Below, one piece after another: positions 27,086-36,575 of a stretch of DNA of 64,000 bases. The position numbers and the translations under genes were made by a program. Position 1 is the first letter of the stretch. Each line of letters begins with the position of its first letter. Under the pieces are notes generated by a model, which ran no database searches, was not told the DNA's origin, and saw only the letters and a list, made by a program, of their open reading frames with translations. Source of the stretch: Pandoraea nosoerga (GTDB lineage Bacteria > Pseudomonadota > Gammaproteobacteria > Burkholderiales > Burkholderiaceae); assembly GCF_902459585.1 (NCBI RefSeq), contig NZ_CABPSC010000003.1, positions 1 through 64,000 on the forward strand. Direction: 5' to 3'.

Positions 27086-27111
27086 AAATAAAAAGGGAAG
27101 CCAGGCTTCCC
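27086..27111 (-). terminator. Terminator after tRNA-Gly genes
   Basis: Read on the minus strand, GGGAAGCC and GGCTTCCC form a hairpin followed by TTTTTATTT. It lies between the proximal tRNA-Gly and tRNA-Cys, so tRNA-Cys may have its own promoter or rely on read-through. Confidence 0.8.
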
Positions 27112-27119
27112 TCTGGATT

Positions 27120-27195
27120 TGGAGCGGGAGACGAGTCTCGAACTCGCGACCTCAACCTTGGCAAGGTTGCGCTCTACCAACTGAGCTACTCCCGC
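27120..27195 (-). tRNA. tRNA-Gly (GCC), copy 1
   Basis: A 76-base gene including encoded CCA. The acceptor stem GCGGGAG/CTCCCGC, D-arm GCTCAGTTGGTAGAGC, anticodon loop TTGCCAA (GCC) and T-arm GAGTTCGAGACTC are all visible. Confidence 0.97.
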
Positions 27196-27243
27196 ATGAC
27201 ACCGAACACCAAGGAATCACTCACTCAATGTCCAGCGCGAAAC

Positions 27244-27319
27244 TGGAGCGGGAGACGAGTCTCGAACTCGCGACCTCAACCTTGGCAAGGTTGCGCTCTA
27301 CCAACTGAGCTACTCCCGC
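27244..27319 (-). tRNA. tRNA-Gly (GCC), copy 2
   Basis: Identical in sequence to the tRNA-Gly at 27120-27195 and separated from it by 48 bases. It is a recent tandem duplication or one maintained by gene conversion, probably cotranscribed with copy 1. Confidence 0.97.
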
Positions 27320-27496
27320 ATTTTCATGCGTACTGCCTATCCAACCACTTCTTAAAACTTCGCTGCCGGGCTAGTGCCGTAGCAGCGAGAAGGAGATTAT
27401 GTCCAAACCACGATTCAGTGTCAAGCACCTGCACCGAAAATTTGTGAAGATTTTTCTCCCTCACCGCGTAATTCCCGCGCCTTCAGGGACTTACGC

Positions 27497-28090
27497 TCAC
27501 ATCTTGCCCGCGCCTCTTTCTCGAATCTGCGGCCACGCGCGGCGCAGATAATACAACATCGACCACAACGTGAGCACCGCCGCCACGTAAATCAGCCACG
27601 TGCCCCAGAAGCGCGAGTCGAAACGCAGCCCATTCCACACCAGCGTGCCGTTGAACAGCAACAGCGGAATCGCGACCATCTGCGCAGCCGTCTTGATCTT
27701 GCCCAACTGATGCACCGCCACGCTGCGCGACGCGCCAATCTGCGCCATCCATTCGCGCAACGCCGAAATCGTGATCTCCCGACCGATGATGATCAACGCC
27801 ACCAACGCGTTGATCCGGCCCATCTGCAGCAGCATCAGCAGCGCCGCGGCGACCATCAGCTTGTCAGCCACCGGGTCCAGGAATGCGCCGAACGCCGACG
27901 TCTGGTTCCAGCGCCGCGCCAGAAAGCCGTCGAACCAGTCCGTGAGCGCGGCCAGCACGAAGATCGCGCAAGCCACCCAGTTCATTTCCTCCGTCGACAG
28001 CCAGGTCGCCGGCAGATAGTAGACGCCGACCACCAGCGGAATCAGCACGATCCGAAGCCAGGTCAGAAAAATGGGGACGTTGAAAGGCAT
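27497..28090 (-). CDS. pgsA: CDP-diacylglycerol--glycerol-3-phosphate 3-phosphatidyltransferase
   Basis: A 197-residue inner-membrane enzyme that makes phosphatidylglycerol phosphate, the first committed step to phosphatidylglycerol and cardiolipin. The CDP-alcohol phosphotransferase signature is complete: TDWFDGFLARRW then SAFGAFLDPVADK (D-x2-DG-x2-AR-x-G-x3-D-x3-D). Four or more membrane segments follow. The ATG at 28090 gives the family's N-terminus MPFNVPIFLTWLRI; the longer frame to 28183 does not. It lies back to back with the potassium channel gene. Confidence 0.95.
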   Translation of the reverse strand: MPFNVPIFLTWLRIVLIPLVVGVYYLPATWLSTEEMNWVACAIFVLAALTDWFDGFLARRWNQTSAFGAFLDPVADKLMVAAALLMLLQMGRINALVALIIIGREITISALREWMAQIGASRSVAVHQLGKIKTAAQMVAIPLLLFNGTLVWNGLRFDSRFWGTWLIYVAAVLTLWSMLYYLRRAWPQIRERGAGKM

Positions 28091-28267
28091 GGCAGCATGA
28101 GTTCGGCAAACGGCAGTCGACACACGGCGCCCTCGGCAGCCGTACCAGACCCGCATTGTGCCGTGTATGCCCCGCAGCGACAAGGCCGATGCGCCGGCGC
28201 CGCTGTTGACATGTGCGCCAGTGTGCCCCTATCTTGCTCGCAACCACCCGCCATTAGCGCCGATCTC

Positions 28268-29494
28268 GTGAAACTGCCCTGGCCCCTGCCCGCACTCCGG
28301 CGACCGCTGCTGCCCCCGCACGCGCTCATCGCGGGACTCGTGGGGCTCAACGGCATGCTGCTCGTCGCGTCCGTGCTGTTGCGCGTGCCCGGCGCCGTCC
28401 TTCTCGACCTCTTCCTGCGCGGCGATCTCCACGCACTGGAGCGCATCGAGGCCCGCCATTTGCCGCGCCTGCTCTTCGGGTTGAACGCCATCGAGCGCAT
28501 CGACTTCTCTCACCTGCCGCGCGCCCTCGTCGGCGTGTCCCTCGTCGCCCTCGCCTGCGGTCTCGTCATTCGCGCGCGCACCGCCTGGGCGTTCTCGCTT
28601 GTCATGCTCGCGCTGGCCGCCATCATCAACTTTCACCTGAACATCCGCTTCGACCTGACGTTCGCTCTCTCGCTCGTGTGTCTCGCGCTGTTGCTCTGGT
28701 ACTGGCGCGAGTTCGATCGCGCGAGCTTCGCGGCCGCCACGCTGTACACGCTCGTGGCAGTCTTCGCACTGCTCGTCTATTCGACGTTCGGCACGCTCTA
28801 TCTCGGACGCGAATTCGCGCCCCCCGTCACCGATCTGGCCACCGCCTTCTACTTCGCCATCGTCACCATGACGACCGTCGGCTACGGCGACATCGTGCCG
28901 CACACGACCGATGCGCGGCTTTTCACGGCGTCGGTCATCGTCTTCGGGATCAGCGTGTTCGCGACGTCGCTCACCGTCGTCATCGGCCCGCTCGTCGGTG
29001 GCAATCTCAAGAAAATTCTCGCGGGGAGGTTCACTCACGTGATTCGCAGAGACCACTTCATCGTGGCAGGCGCGTCGCCGCTCGCCATCAACGTACACCA
29101 TGAGCTCACCCGGCGCGGACGACCCGTCACGGTGATCATCGCCACCGGCGTGGACAGCCCGTTCCCCGAGGACGCCGACGTCATGCACGGCGACGCGAGC
29201 GACAACACGGTGCTCATGCACGCCGGCATCGAGCGCGCGAAGGCGGTGCTCGCCCTGCGCGCGGACGACTCGGAGAACGCGTTCATCGTGCTCGCCGCCA
29301 AGGAGATCGCGCCGAACGTGCGCACCATCGCATCGGTCAACGACAGCAAGCATCTGAGCAAGCTCAAGCGCGTGCAGCCGGACATGATCTTCGCGCCGCC
29401 GGTCGTGGGCGGAGAACTGCTGGCGCGCACGCTCTCGGGCGAGACGGTCGACAACGACACGGTGATGCGGCTCCTGTTCCACGGCGATACCTGA
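28268..29494 (+). CDS. Voltage-gated-type potassium channel with TrkA-N domain
   Basis: A 408-residue inner-membrane potassium channel of the Kch type. Six hydrophobic segments are followed by the selectivity filter TVGYGD (in FAIVTMTTVGYGDIVPHT) and the second pore helix. The cytoplasmic part is a Rossmann-fold RCK/TrkA-N domain (HFIVAGASPLAINVHHEL, HGDASDNTVLMHAGIERAKA) that senses nucleotide or ions. The start is uncertain: I chose the GTG at 28268 as closest to the family's N-terminus; an in-frame ATG at 28211 is the alternative, and neither has a clear ribosome site. Confidence 0.87.
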   Translation: MKLPWPLPALRRPLLPPHALIAGLVGLNGMLLVASVLLRVPGAVLLDLFLRGDLHALERIEARHLPRLLFGLNAIERIDFSHLPRALVGVSLVALACGLVIRARTAWAFSLVMLALAAIINFHLNIRFDLTFALSLVCLALLLWYWREFDRASFAAATLYTLVAVFALLVYSTFGTLYLGREFAPPVTDLATAFYFAIVTMTTVGYGDIVPHTTDARLFTASVIVFGISVFATSLTVVIGPLVGGNLKKILAGRFTHVIRRDHFIVAGASPLAINVHHELTRRGRPVTVIIATGVDSPFPEDADVMHGDASDNTVLMHAGIERAKAVLALRADDSENAFIVLAAKEIAPNVRTIASVNDSKHLSKLKRVQPDMIFAPPVVGGELLARTLSGETVDNDTVMRLLFHGDT

Positions 29495-29534
29495 GCCGTG
29501 CGACGCGGCACGCCGCAATGCGCCGGGCGGCCGC

Positions 29535-31841
29535 TCAGTGCAACTGGCGATAGATCTGCTCGGCCAGCGTCGTCGAGATGCCCTCGACGCTCGCCAGTTC
29601 GTCCACGCTCGCCGATGCCACGCCCTGCAAACCCCCGAAGCGCATGAGCAGGCGTTGACGCCGCTTCGCCCCGATCCCCTCGATCTCTTCCAGACGTGAC
29701 GTCTGACGCGCCTTGGCCCGCTTGGCGCGCATGCCGGTGATCGCGAAGCGGTGCGCTTCGTCGCGGATCTGGGCGATGAGCATCAGCACCGCGCTCTCGC
29801 GGCCGAGTTCCAGCGGCGGACGCCCATCGGCAAAGATCAGCGTCTCGAGCCCGACCTTGCGCCCTTCGCCCTTGGCCACGCCGACGAGCCGCCCGATGTC
29901 GATGCCGAGCTCCACGAAGACCTGGCGCGCCACCTCCACCTGTCCCTTGCCGCCGTCGATCAGTACCAGTTGTGGGAGGTTCGCCTCAACGTCCGATGCA
30001 CTCGATGCACCCGATGCGTCCGATGCCTCCGGCGCGCACGGCTGCGCGGACGCACCGGCCGCGTCGAGGGCCTGCGCCCCGGTGAACTCGCCGCCCGCCC
30101 CCTCGCTGTCCGGCAGCACCGCGGTTTCGGCTTCGGCGCGTGCCACGTCGGCCGCGACGGACGACGGATCGGCCGCATCGCCGAGCGTGTTCGCCGCCGC
30201 TTCCATCAGACGGCCGTAGCGCCGCGTGAGCACCTGACGCATGGCCGCATAGTCATCGCCCGGCGTAATGCCGGTGATGTTGTACCGACGGTACTCGCTC
30301 GTCTGCATCTTGTGATGGTGAAACACGACACAGGAGGCCTGCGTTGCCTCGCCCTGCGTATGGCTGATGTCGAAACACTCCACGCGCAACTGCGCGGGGT
30401 CGTCGATGTCGAGCCCGATCGTCTGCACCAGCTCGCGTGTGCGCGCCTGCTGGCTGCCCTGCTCCGTGAGCAGGCGCGTGAGCGCAAGCCGTGCGCCCTG
30501 CTGCGCCATGTCGAGCCATGCGCGGCGCTGGCCCTGCGGCTGGCGCACCATCGCAATGCGGCGCCCCGCCTGCTCGGACAGCGCGGCGAGCAGTTCGTCG
30601 TTCGGCAACGGGTGGCTCACGACGAGCACCGGCGGCACCGGCTGGCCCAGATAGTGCTGCGCGACGAACGCCTCGAGCAGACGCGACTCGAGCGATGCCG
30701 CCGGCGTATCCGACGGCATCGCCTGGGCGACGTCCGCTTCATTGCCCGCTTCATTGCCCACTTCATTGCCCACTTCATTGCCCACTTCCGCGACGGATGC
30801 ATCCGGGGCCGGCATCTCCTCGTCGTCCTCGAACTCGTCGGCAATGCCACCCTCCACACCGCGCTCCACGTGCGCCGGGAAGTACGCCTTGTCGCCCAGG
30901 TGGCGGCCGCCGCGCACCATCGCAAGATTCACGCATGCACGGCCGCCGGCATAGGCCACGGCAAGGATGTCGGCGTCGACGTCGCCCGCCGTCTCGACGG
31001 ACTGCTGCTGAAGCACGCCGGACAGCGCCTGCATCTGGTTGCGAACCGCCGCCGCCTGCTCGAACTGCAACGCTTCGGCATACGCCATCATCTTGCTTTC
31101 GAGCGCGCTGAGCACTTCGTTCTGGCGTCCGGAGAGGAAGGCCGCCGCGTTGCTGACGTCGCGCGCATAATCCTCGTGCGCAATCGCGCCGACGCACGGC
31201 GCGCTGCAGCGCTCGATCTGATGCAGCAGACATGGGCGCGTGCGGTTCGCAAAGACGGAATCCTCGCAGGTGCGCAACTGGAACACCTTCTGCAGGATCT
31301 GGATGCTCTCGCGAACCGCCCAGGCGCTCGGGAACGGCCCGAAATACTGGCCGCGCCGGTCCACCGAGCCGCGGTAGTACGCCATGCGCGGGTATCTGTG
31401 CTGCGTGAGTTTCAGGAACGGATAGGACTTGTCGTCGCGAAACAGGATGTTGTAACGCGGATGCAGCGCCTTGATCAGGTTGTTCTCGAGCAGCAACGCC
31501 TCGGTTTCCGAGCGCGTCACGGTCGTTTCGAGCCTGGCGATGCGCGCCACCATCAGCGCAATGCGCGGCGAGAGCTGCGTCTTGTTGAAATAACTCGAGA
31601 CGCGCTTCTTGAGATTGCGCGCCTTGCCGACGTACAGCACGTTGCCTGCGGCGTCGTAGTAGCGATACACGCCCGGCAGATTCGGCAGTTGCGCCAGTAC
31701 CTTGCGGGCGTCGAACACCGGCGCATCGTTGGCTTGCGACGATGCGGACTCGGCAGCGGGCGCGCCGCCTTCACCAGCAGCAGCGGATTTCGCTTTGCGG
31801 GGCTTGCGCGCAGGGGTGACGTCGTGGGCGTCTTCGGTCAT
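29535..31841 (-). CDS. uvrC: Excinuclease ABC subunit C
   Basis: A 768-residue nucleotide-excision-repair nuclease, longer than the usual 600-680. Order: a 45-residue disordered leader, the GIY-YIG domain ([20 protein letters not shown]), a Cys-rich segment ([17 protein letters not shown]), UVR motif, RNase H-like endonuclease ([26 protein letters not shown]) and C-terminal helix-hairpin-helix ([20 protein letters not shown]). Two extra low-complexity inserts explain the length: one with four (E/A)(V/A)GN tetrapeptides coded by a 12-bp tandem repeat, and one Ala/Asp/Ser-rich stretch before the nuclease motif DGGKG. It nicks DNA on both sides of UvrB-bound lesions. Confidence 0.96.
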   Translation of the reverse strand: MTEDAHDVTPARKPRKAKSAAAGEGGAPAAESASSQANDAPVFDARKVLAQLPNLPGVYRYYDAAGNVLYVGKARNLKKRVSSYFNKTQLSPRIALMVARIARLETTVTRSETEALLLENNLIKALHPRYNILFRDDKSYPFLKLTQHRYPRMAYYRGSVDRRGQYFGPFPSAWAVRESIQILQKVFQLRTCEDSVFANRTRPCLLHQIERCSAPCVGAIAHEDYARDVSNAAAFLSGRQNEVLSALESKMMAYAEALQFEQAAAVRNQMQALSGVLQQQSVETAGDVDADILAVAYAGGRACVNLAMVRGGRHLGDKAYFPAHVERGVEGGIADEFEDDEEMPAPDASVAEVGNEVGNEVGNEAGNEADVAQAMPSDTPAASLESRLLEAFVAQHYLGQPVPPVLVVSHPLPNDELLAALSEQAGRRIAMVRQPQGQRRAWLDMAQQGARLALTRLLTEQGSQQARTRELVQTIGLDIDDPAQLRVECFDISHTQGEATQASCVVFHHHKMQTSEYRRYNITGITPGDDYAAMRQVLTRRYGRLMEAAANTLGDAADPSSVAADVARAEAETAVLPDSEGAGGEFTGAQALDAAGASAQPCAPEASDASGASSASDVEANLPQLVLIDGGKGQVEVARQVFVELGIDIGRLVGVAKGEGRKVGLETLIFADGRPPLELGRESAVLMLIAQIRDEAHRFAITGMRAKRAKARQTSRLEEIEGIGAKRRQRLLMRFGGLQGVASASVDELASVEGISTTLAEQIYRQLH
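30737..30784. repeat. Four 12-bp tandem repeats inside uvrC
   Basis: Unit CTTCATTGCCCR repeated four times head to tail. Being a multiple of three it keeps the uvrC frame and codes for an acidic GN-rich tetrapeptide repeat in a linker. Copy number is probably variable between strains. Confidence 0.85.
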
Positions 31842-31865
31842 GAACTCTGAAATTCGGTGCGTCCC

Positions 31866-31908
31866 GCGATCGATGGGCGATCGACGGGGGCGATCGTGGG
31901 GGCGATCG
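31866..31908. repeat. Four GCGATCG palindromic repeats in uvrC-earP divergent region
   Basis: GCGATCG occurs at 31866, 31877, 31890 and 31902, i.e. every 11-13 bases. The spacing matches one helical turn and places the CGATCG palindromes on one face of the DNA, just upstream of uvrC (start at 31841). Confidence 0.6.
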
Positions 31909-32010
31909 ACGGTGTTCGTCGGGCTCGCCGGCGCGGCCGCCCGGCGCCATCATCGCGCGTCGCAGGGACTAAAATCCAAAGTTTAGACCAATCCGCGTCA
32001 CCGCTTCTCA

Positions 32011-33324
32011 ATGTCCCTGTCCGCCGCGCGCCCCTCGTTACCCTCGATGCCCTCATCCACCACGGCGGCTCCCGCCGCGCGGCCCCTCGTGCCGCGTTGC
32101 GACCTGTTCTGCACCGTCGTCGACAATTTCGGCGACATCGGCGTGTGCTGGCGCCTCGCCCGCCAGCTCGTGCGCGAACACGGCTGGTCGGTGCGGCTAT
32201 GGGTCGACGATCTCGCGAGCTTCCGGTATCTGCGCCCCGACATCGATCCGGCGCTGGCCCGTCAGCGCTGCGACGGCGTCGATGTACGGCGCTGGGACGC
32301 CGACCTGGGAGCCCCGGGCGCGGCGCAAGCCACGTCGGGGACGGCCGCCGACGACAACACGCCCGGCGACGTCGTCATCGAGGCATTCGCCTGCAACATT
32401 CCCGACGCCTACGTCCACGCGATGCACGCCCGCAAGCTCGCCGGCAACCCGCCCGTCTGGATCAATCTCGAGTACCTCAGCGCGGAAGACTGGGTCGACG
32501 ACTGCCATTTGATGAAATCGACGCACCCGCAACTGGGCCTCGTCAAGACGTTCTTCTTCCCCGGTTTCACCGTGCGCACCGGCGGCCTTGCGCGCGAGCG
32601 GGAATTGCTCTCGCGCCGCGACGCCTTTCTGTCCTCGCCGGCCCTGCGCGACGCCTGGTGGCAGCGCACCCTCGGCCTGCCGGCCGCGCCGCGCGACGCG
32701 CTCGTCGTCTCGCTCTTCGCCTACGAAAACGAAGCGCTGCCGGCGCTGTTCGGGCAGTGGGCCGCGAGCCGGACGCCGATCGTCTGTCTCGTGCCGCAAG
32801 GCCGCATCGCGCCGGCCGCCGGCGCATGGTTCGGACGCGAGGCGCTCGCCCCCGGCGAATCGGCGAATCGAGGCGCGCTGACCGCTTACGGACTGCCATT
32901 CGTGCCCCAGGCCGACTTCGACACGCTCCTGTGGGCCTGCGACGTGAATTTCGTGCGCGGCGAGGACTCGTTCGTGCGCGCCCAGTGGGCGGCGAAGCCC
33001 TTCGTGTGGCACATCTACCCGCAGGCGGAGAACGCCCATCACGTCAAACTGGACGCCTTTCTGGCGCGCTATCTGGGCGAAACGGCATGCGGCGCGCCCG
33101 AGACCGGGCCGGAGGCCGAGCCGCTGCCCCACGCCGCGCGCGAGGCGCTGCGCACCTTCTGGCATCTGTGGAACGGCTACGCCAGCACGGCGCCCGACTG
33201 GCCCGCGCTGGCCGCCCGCCTGCCCGAGCTGAACCACCACGCACGCGCCTGGGCGGACCGGCAGACGGCGCTGCCGGACCTCGCGCGACAACTGGCGAGC
33301 TTCGTGGAAAATCAGGTAAAATAG
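32011..33324 (+). CDS. earP: EF-P arginine rhamnosyltransferase
   Basis: A 437-residue glycosyltransferase that transfers rhamnose from dTDP-L-rhamnose to Arg32 of elongation factor P, activating it to relieve ribosome stalling at polyproline. The catalytic N-terminal segment [20 protein letters not shown] with the DNFGDIG aspartates is present, as are [32 protein letters not shown] and the nucleotide-binding C-terminal [24 protein letters not shown]. The target gene efp lies 139 bases downstream and carries the arginine. An N-terminal extension of about 25 residues and a short Ala/Asp-rich loop are extra. Confidence 0.95.
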   Translation: MSLSAARPSLPSMPSSTTAAPAARPLVPRCDLFCTVVDNFGDIGVCWRLARQLVREHGWSVRLWVDDLASFRYLRPDIDPALARQRCDGVDVRRWDADLGAPGAAQATSGTAADDNTPGDVVIEAFACNIPDAYVHAMHARKLAGNPPVWINLEYLSAEDWVDDCHLMKSTHPQLGLVKTFFFPGFTVRTGGLARERELLSRRDAFLSSPALRDAWWQRTLGLPAAPRDALVVSLFAYENEALPALFGQWAASRTPIVCLVPQGRIAPAAGAWFGREALAPGESANRGALTAYGLPFVPQADFDTLLWACDVNFVRGEDSFVRAQWAAKPFVWHIYPQAENAHHVKLDAFLARYLGETACGAPETGPEAEPLPHAAREALRTFWHLWNGYASTAPDWPALAARLPELNHHARAWADRQTALPDLARQLASFVENQVK

Positions 33325-33463
33325 CTGGTTCTTCAACGCTTTGCTGCTGAACCTGCTGCCCCGGACCCTTCCAGGCGGATGCGGGAATCAAGCGGCGAAT
33401 GGGCGTATGGAAGCGCTCAACAAGCGGCAAATCGCTTATTTCGTCACAGGATCTCGTTTTTTT

Positions 33464-34021
33464 ATGAAAACCGCTCAAGAACTCCGCGTCGGCAACGTCG
33501 TCATGATCGACGGTGAGCCCAATGTCGTGCTGAAGACCGAATACGTCAAGTCGGGCCGCAACTCCAGCGTCGTGAAGATGAAGTACAAGAAGCTTCTGTC
33601 GGAAGGCCGCGGCGAATTCGCCTACAAGGCCGACGACAAGTTCGACGTCGTCGTGCTCGACAAGAAGGAAGTGACCTACTCGTACTTCGCCGACCCGATG
33701 TACGTCTTCATGGACGCCGACTACAACCAGTACGAAGTCGAAGCCGAGAACATGGGCGACGCCATCAAGTACCTGGAAGACGGCATGCAGTGCGAAGTCG
33801 TGTTCTACAACGACAAGGCCATCTCGGTCGACCTGCCGACCTCGCTCGTGCGCGAAGTGCAGTACACGGAACCGGCCGTCAAGGGCGATACGTCGTCGGG
33901 CCGCGTGCTCAAGGCCGCCAAGATCAACGATCTGCTGGAAATCCAGGTGCCGCTGTTCGTCAACACCGGCGACAAGATCGAAATCGACACGCGCACCGAC
34001 GAGTACCGCAGCCGCGTCTAA
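33464..34021 (+). CDS. efp: Elongation factor P (Arg32 type)
   Basis: A 185-residue translation factor of three beta-barrel domains. The modification loop reads KSGRN with arginine at position 32, the residue glycosylated by EarP, rather than the lysine modified by EpmA in E. coli. The C-terminal domain ends [15 protein letters not shown] as usual. The ATG at 33464 is fixed by family alignment. EF-P binds between P and E sites and rescues ribosomes at consecutive prolines; several neighbours here (RNase E, the autotransporter) are proline-rich. Confidence 0.97.
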   Translation: MKTAQELRVGNVVMIDGEPNVVLKTEYVKSGRNSSVVKMKYKKLLSEGRGEFAYKADDKFDVVVLDKKEVTYSYFADPMYVFMDADYNQYEVEAENMGDAIKYLEDGMQCEVVFYNDKAISVDLPTSLVREVQYTEPAVKGDTSSGRVLKAAKINDLLEIQVPLFVNTGDKIEIDTRTDEYRSRV

Positions 34022-34139
34022 ACTGCGTCCGGGCTGCGTCCAGGCTGCGTCCAAGTTGCGTCTAAGCCGCCGCTAAGTCGCGACACGCCGCCCGATCGCC
34101 CCTGCGGCGATGCAATGCACCGCGCTCGGGCTACGCATC

Positions 34140-34176
34140 AAAAAAGGCGCTCTCCCTCCCGGGATGAGCGCTTTTT
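34140..34176. terminator. Bidirectional terminator between efp and nagZ
   Basis: AAAAAA-GGCGCTC and GAGCGC-TTTTT pair with one bulged G around a 13-base loop. A/T runs on both outer sides let it serve both converging genes. Confidence 0.85.
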
Positions 34177-34222
34177 GTTTGCGCGGTGGCGCCTGCGTCG
34201 GCGGCCACCGGCGCGCCCGGCG

Positions 34223-35257
34223 TCAAGCGCCGAACGTCTGCGCGATCAACCGCTTCGCGGCCTGATATTCCGGTTGTGCGAGCATCTTCTCCCAGCCGTG
34301 CACCTTGCCGCGCCCCTTGAGATGCTTGATGCGGCGTTGCGACGCGGTGTCGGGCACCGTCTTCATTTCGCGCAGCAGGCGGTCCGCCAACTCGGGGCTG
34401 TTGCAGATCAGCACCATGTCGCAGCCGGCGTCCATTGCGGCGTGCGCCGCGCTCACCACGTCGCCTGCGGCACTCGCGCCCTGCATCGACAGATCGTCGC
34501 TGAAGATCACGCCGTCGAACGCGTACTTGCCGCGCAGGATTTCCTTGAGCCATTTCGGCGAGAAACCGGCCGGGTTCGGATCGACCTGCGGGTAGATCAC
34601 GTGCGCCGGCATCACGGCCGACAGCGACATGCCGAGCCAGTCGTATGGCTGCGCGTCGACCGAGAGGATTTCGTCGAGCGAACGCTCGTCCACCGGAATC
34701 TCGTGGTGCGAATCGGCTGCGACGAAACCGTGCCCCGGAAAGTGCTTGCCGCAGTTCGCCATACCCGCGAGCAGCAGGCCGTGATTGAGGCTCTTGGCCA
34801 GCATGGCGACGACGCGCGGATCGGCGTCGAAAGCACGGTCGCCGATCACGGTCGAAGTGCCGTAGTCCAGGTCAAGCACCGGCGTGAAGCTCAGGTCGAT
34901 GTCGCACGCGCGCAGCTCGGACGCGAGCACATAGCCCACCGCCGTCGCCACGCGCGTGGCCTTGAACACGTCTTCGTGCCAGAGCTTGCCGAGCTTGCCC
35001 ATGGCCGGCAGGTGCGTGAAGCCGTCCGTGCGAAAGCGCTGCACACGCCCGCCCTCATGGTCGACCGCGATCAGGATGTCGTCGCGCACGTCGCGAATCT
35101 GCTTCGTGAGCGCACACAGTTGCGCGCGATCGTCGAAGTTGCGGCTAAACAGGATGACACCCCCGGTCAGCGGATGGTCGATGCGGCGAATGTCGTCCTC
35201 GCTGAGGGTCAGCCCGACGACGTCGAGCATCACCGGGCCCGGCCTGCGCTTCGTCAT
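34223..35257 (-). CDS. nagZ: Beta-N-acetylglucosaminidase (GH3)
   Basis: A 344-residue cytoplasmic glycosidase that removes GlcNAc from 1,6-anhydro-muropeptides in peptidoglycan recycling. GH3/NagZ hallmarks are KHFPGHGFVAADSHHEIP (catalytic His-Asp loop) and FSDDLSMQGA (nucleophile Asp). The ATG overlaps the acpS stop by one base (TAATG). It is the last gene of the long minus-strand run that begins at yceD/rpmF. The product controls the muropeptide signal that induces AmpC beta-lactamase in bacteria with AmpR. Confidence 0.96.
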   Translation of the reverse strand: MTKRRPGPVMLDVVGLTLSEDDIRRIDHPLTGGVILFSRNFDDRAQLCALTKQIRDVRDDILIAVDHEGGRVQRFRTDGFTHLPAMGKLGKLWHEDVFKATRVATAVGYVLASELRACDIDLSFTPVLDLDYGTSTVIGDRAFDADPRVVAMLAKSLNHGLLLAGMANCGKHFPGHGFVAADSHHEIPVDERSLDEILSVDAQPYDWLGMSLSAVMPAHVIYPQVDPNPAGFSPKWLKEILRGKYAFDGVIFSDDLSMQGASAAGDVVSAAHAAMDAGCDMVLICNSPELADRLLREMKTVPDTASQRRIKHLKGRGKVHGWEKMLAQPEYQAAKRLIAQTFGA

Positions 35258-35763
35258 TACGTTTTCTCCGATGCAATGTTGCGTGAAGCGATCGCGAACG
35301 CGACCGCATAGTCTTTCTCGTCCGTGATCGAAATTTCGATGGACAACTGGCGCTCGGCCAGCCACTGCGCCAACTCCTCGGACACCACGACCATGGGTTT
35401 GCCCGACGGCGCGTTGAGCGTTTGCACCGCGCGCCAGGTCATGGGCCAGCGCATACCCAGTCCGATCGCCTTGGACACGGCCTCCTTTGCCGCGAACCGC
35501 GTGCACAGATAGGCGAGGCCGCGCACCTCGGAGCGCTTCTGACGGGCGTGATAAACCTTGAGTTCCTCCGGCCCGAGAATGCGCTGCGCGAAGCGGCCGT
35601 TCGTGCGCGACATGACGCCCACGACACGGCTGATCTGGAGAATGTCGGTGCCCACCCCGAACACTGCCGTCGCGCCATGCGCGGGCGCGCAAACGGGAAT
35701 GCCGGCGGCGTGCGACGGTGTGGCGTCGGCAGGTGCGGACGTTGACGGATTGGGGTCGGTCAT
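35257..35763 (-). CDS. acpS: Holo-[acyl-carrier-protein] synthase
   Basis: A 168-residue phosphopantetheinyl transferase that adds the 4'-phosphopantetheine arm from CoA to Ser37 of AcpP. The core begins [14 protein letters not shown], with Mg-binding D in GTDI and E in [14 protein letters not shown] 33-residue Ala/Pro-rich N-terminal extension precedes the core, which normally starts the protein, so the true start might be further in. Coupled to nagZ downstream; pdxJ lies 50 bases upstream. Confidence 0.93.
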   Translation of the reverse strand: MTDPNPSTSAPADATPSHAAGIPVCAPAHGATAVFGVGTDILQISRVVGVMSRTNGRFAQRILGPEELKVYHARQKRSEVRGLAYLCTRFAAKEAVSKAIGLGMRWPMTWRAVQTLNAPSGKPMVVVSEELAQWLAERQLSIEISITDEKDYAVAFAIASRNIASEKT

Positions 35764-35813
35764 GTGCGGCGAGCGATTCGGTAGCGGTAGCGCGGTGACG
35801 AATGCATGGCGGC

Positions 35814-36575
35814 TCAGCCGCGCCCGGCCAGGCGGCTGGCGACCATGATGGCCTTCATCTCGCGCACGGCGTTCTCCCATCCCGCGAAGATCGCATGGCC
35901 GACGATGGCGTGGCCGATGTTCAGCTCGGAGATGCCTTCGATCGCTGCGATCGGCTGCACGTTTTCGTAATGCAGACCATGCCCCGCGTTGACGCGCAGA
36001 CCCAGCGAGACGCCGAGCGCCACCGCGCGCTCGATCCGGGCGAACTCGGCTTCGCGCGTGGCCTCGTCGTGCGCCTCGGCGTAGCGTCCCGTGTGCAGTT
36101 CCACCACCGGCGCGCCCATGCGGGCGGCCGCGCGGATCGGCGCCTCGTCCGGGTCGATGAACAGCGACACGCGGCTGCCCGCCCGCGTCAGTTGCTGCGT
36201 TGCGGCCGCCACACGATCGTACAGGCCCACGACGTCGAGCCCGCCTTCGGTCGTCAGTTCCTGACGGCGCTCGGGCACCAGGCAGACGTCATGCGGTTTG
36301 ACGTTGCAGGCGATCGCCAGCATCTCATCCGTCACGGCGCACTCGAGGTTCATGCGCGTGCGCAGTTTGTCGCGCAGGTTCGTCACGTCCTCGTCGCGAA
36401 TATGGCGGCGATCTTCGCGCAGATGGAGCGTGATGACGTCCGCGCCCGCCGCTTCGGCCAACAGCGCCGCCTTGATCGGATCGGGATAGGTCGTGCCGCG
36501 CGCGTTGCGTACCGTGGCCACGTGATCGATGTTGACGCCCAGATCGATGGGGCTGCCGTGGAAGAAGAGGCTCAT
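35814..36575 (-). CDS. pdxJ: Pyridoxine 5'-phosphate synthase
   Basis: A 253-residue TIM barrel joining 3-amino-1-hydroxyacetone phosphate and 1-deoxy-D-xylulose 5-phosphate to pyridoxine 5'-phosphate, the last ring-closing step of vitamin B6 synthesis. Family signatures are [39 protein letters not shown] and [14 protein letters not shown]. The ATG overlaps the recO stop by four bases. The recO-pdxJ-acpS order is the same as in E. coli. Confidence 0.97.
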   Translation of the reverse strand: MSLFFHGSPIDLGVNIDHVATVRNARGTTYPDPIKAALLAEAAGADVITLHLREDRRHIRDEDVTNLRDKLRTRMNLECAVTDEMLAIACNVKPHDVCLVPERRQELTTEGGLDVVGLYDRVAAATQQLTRAGSRVSLFIDPDEAPIRAAARMGAPVVELHTGRYAEAHDEATREAEFARIERAVALGVSLGLRVNAGHGLHYENVQPIAAIEGISELNIGHAIVGHAIFAGWENAVREMKAIMVASRLAGRG

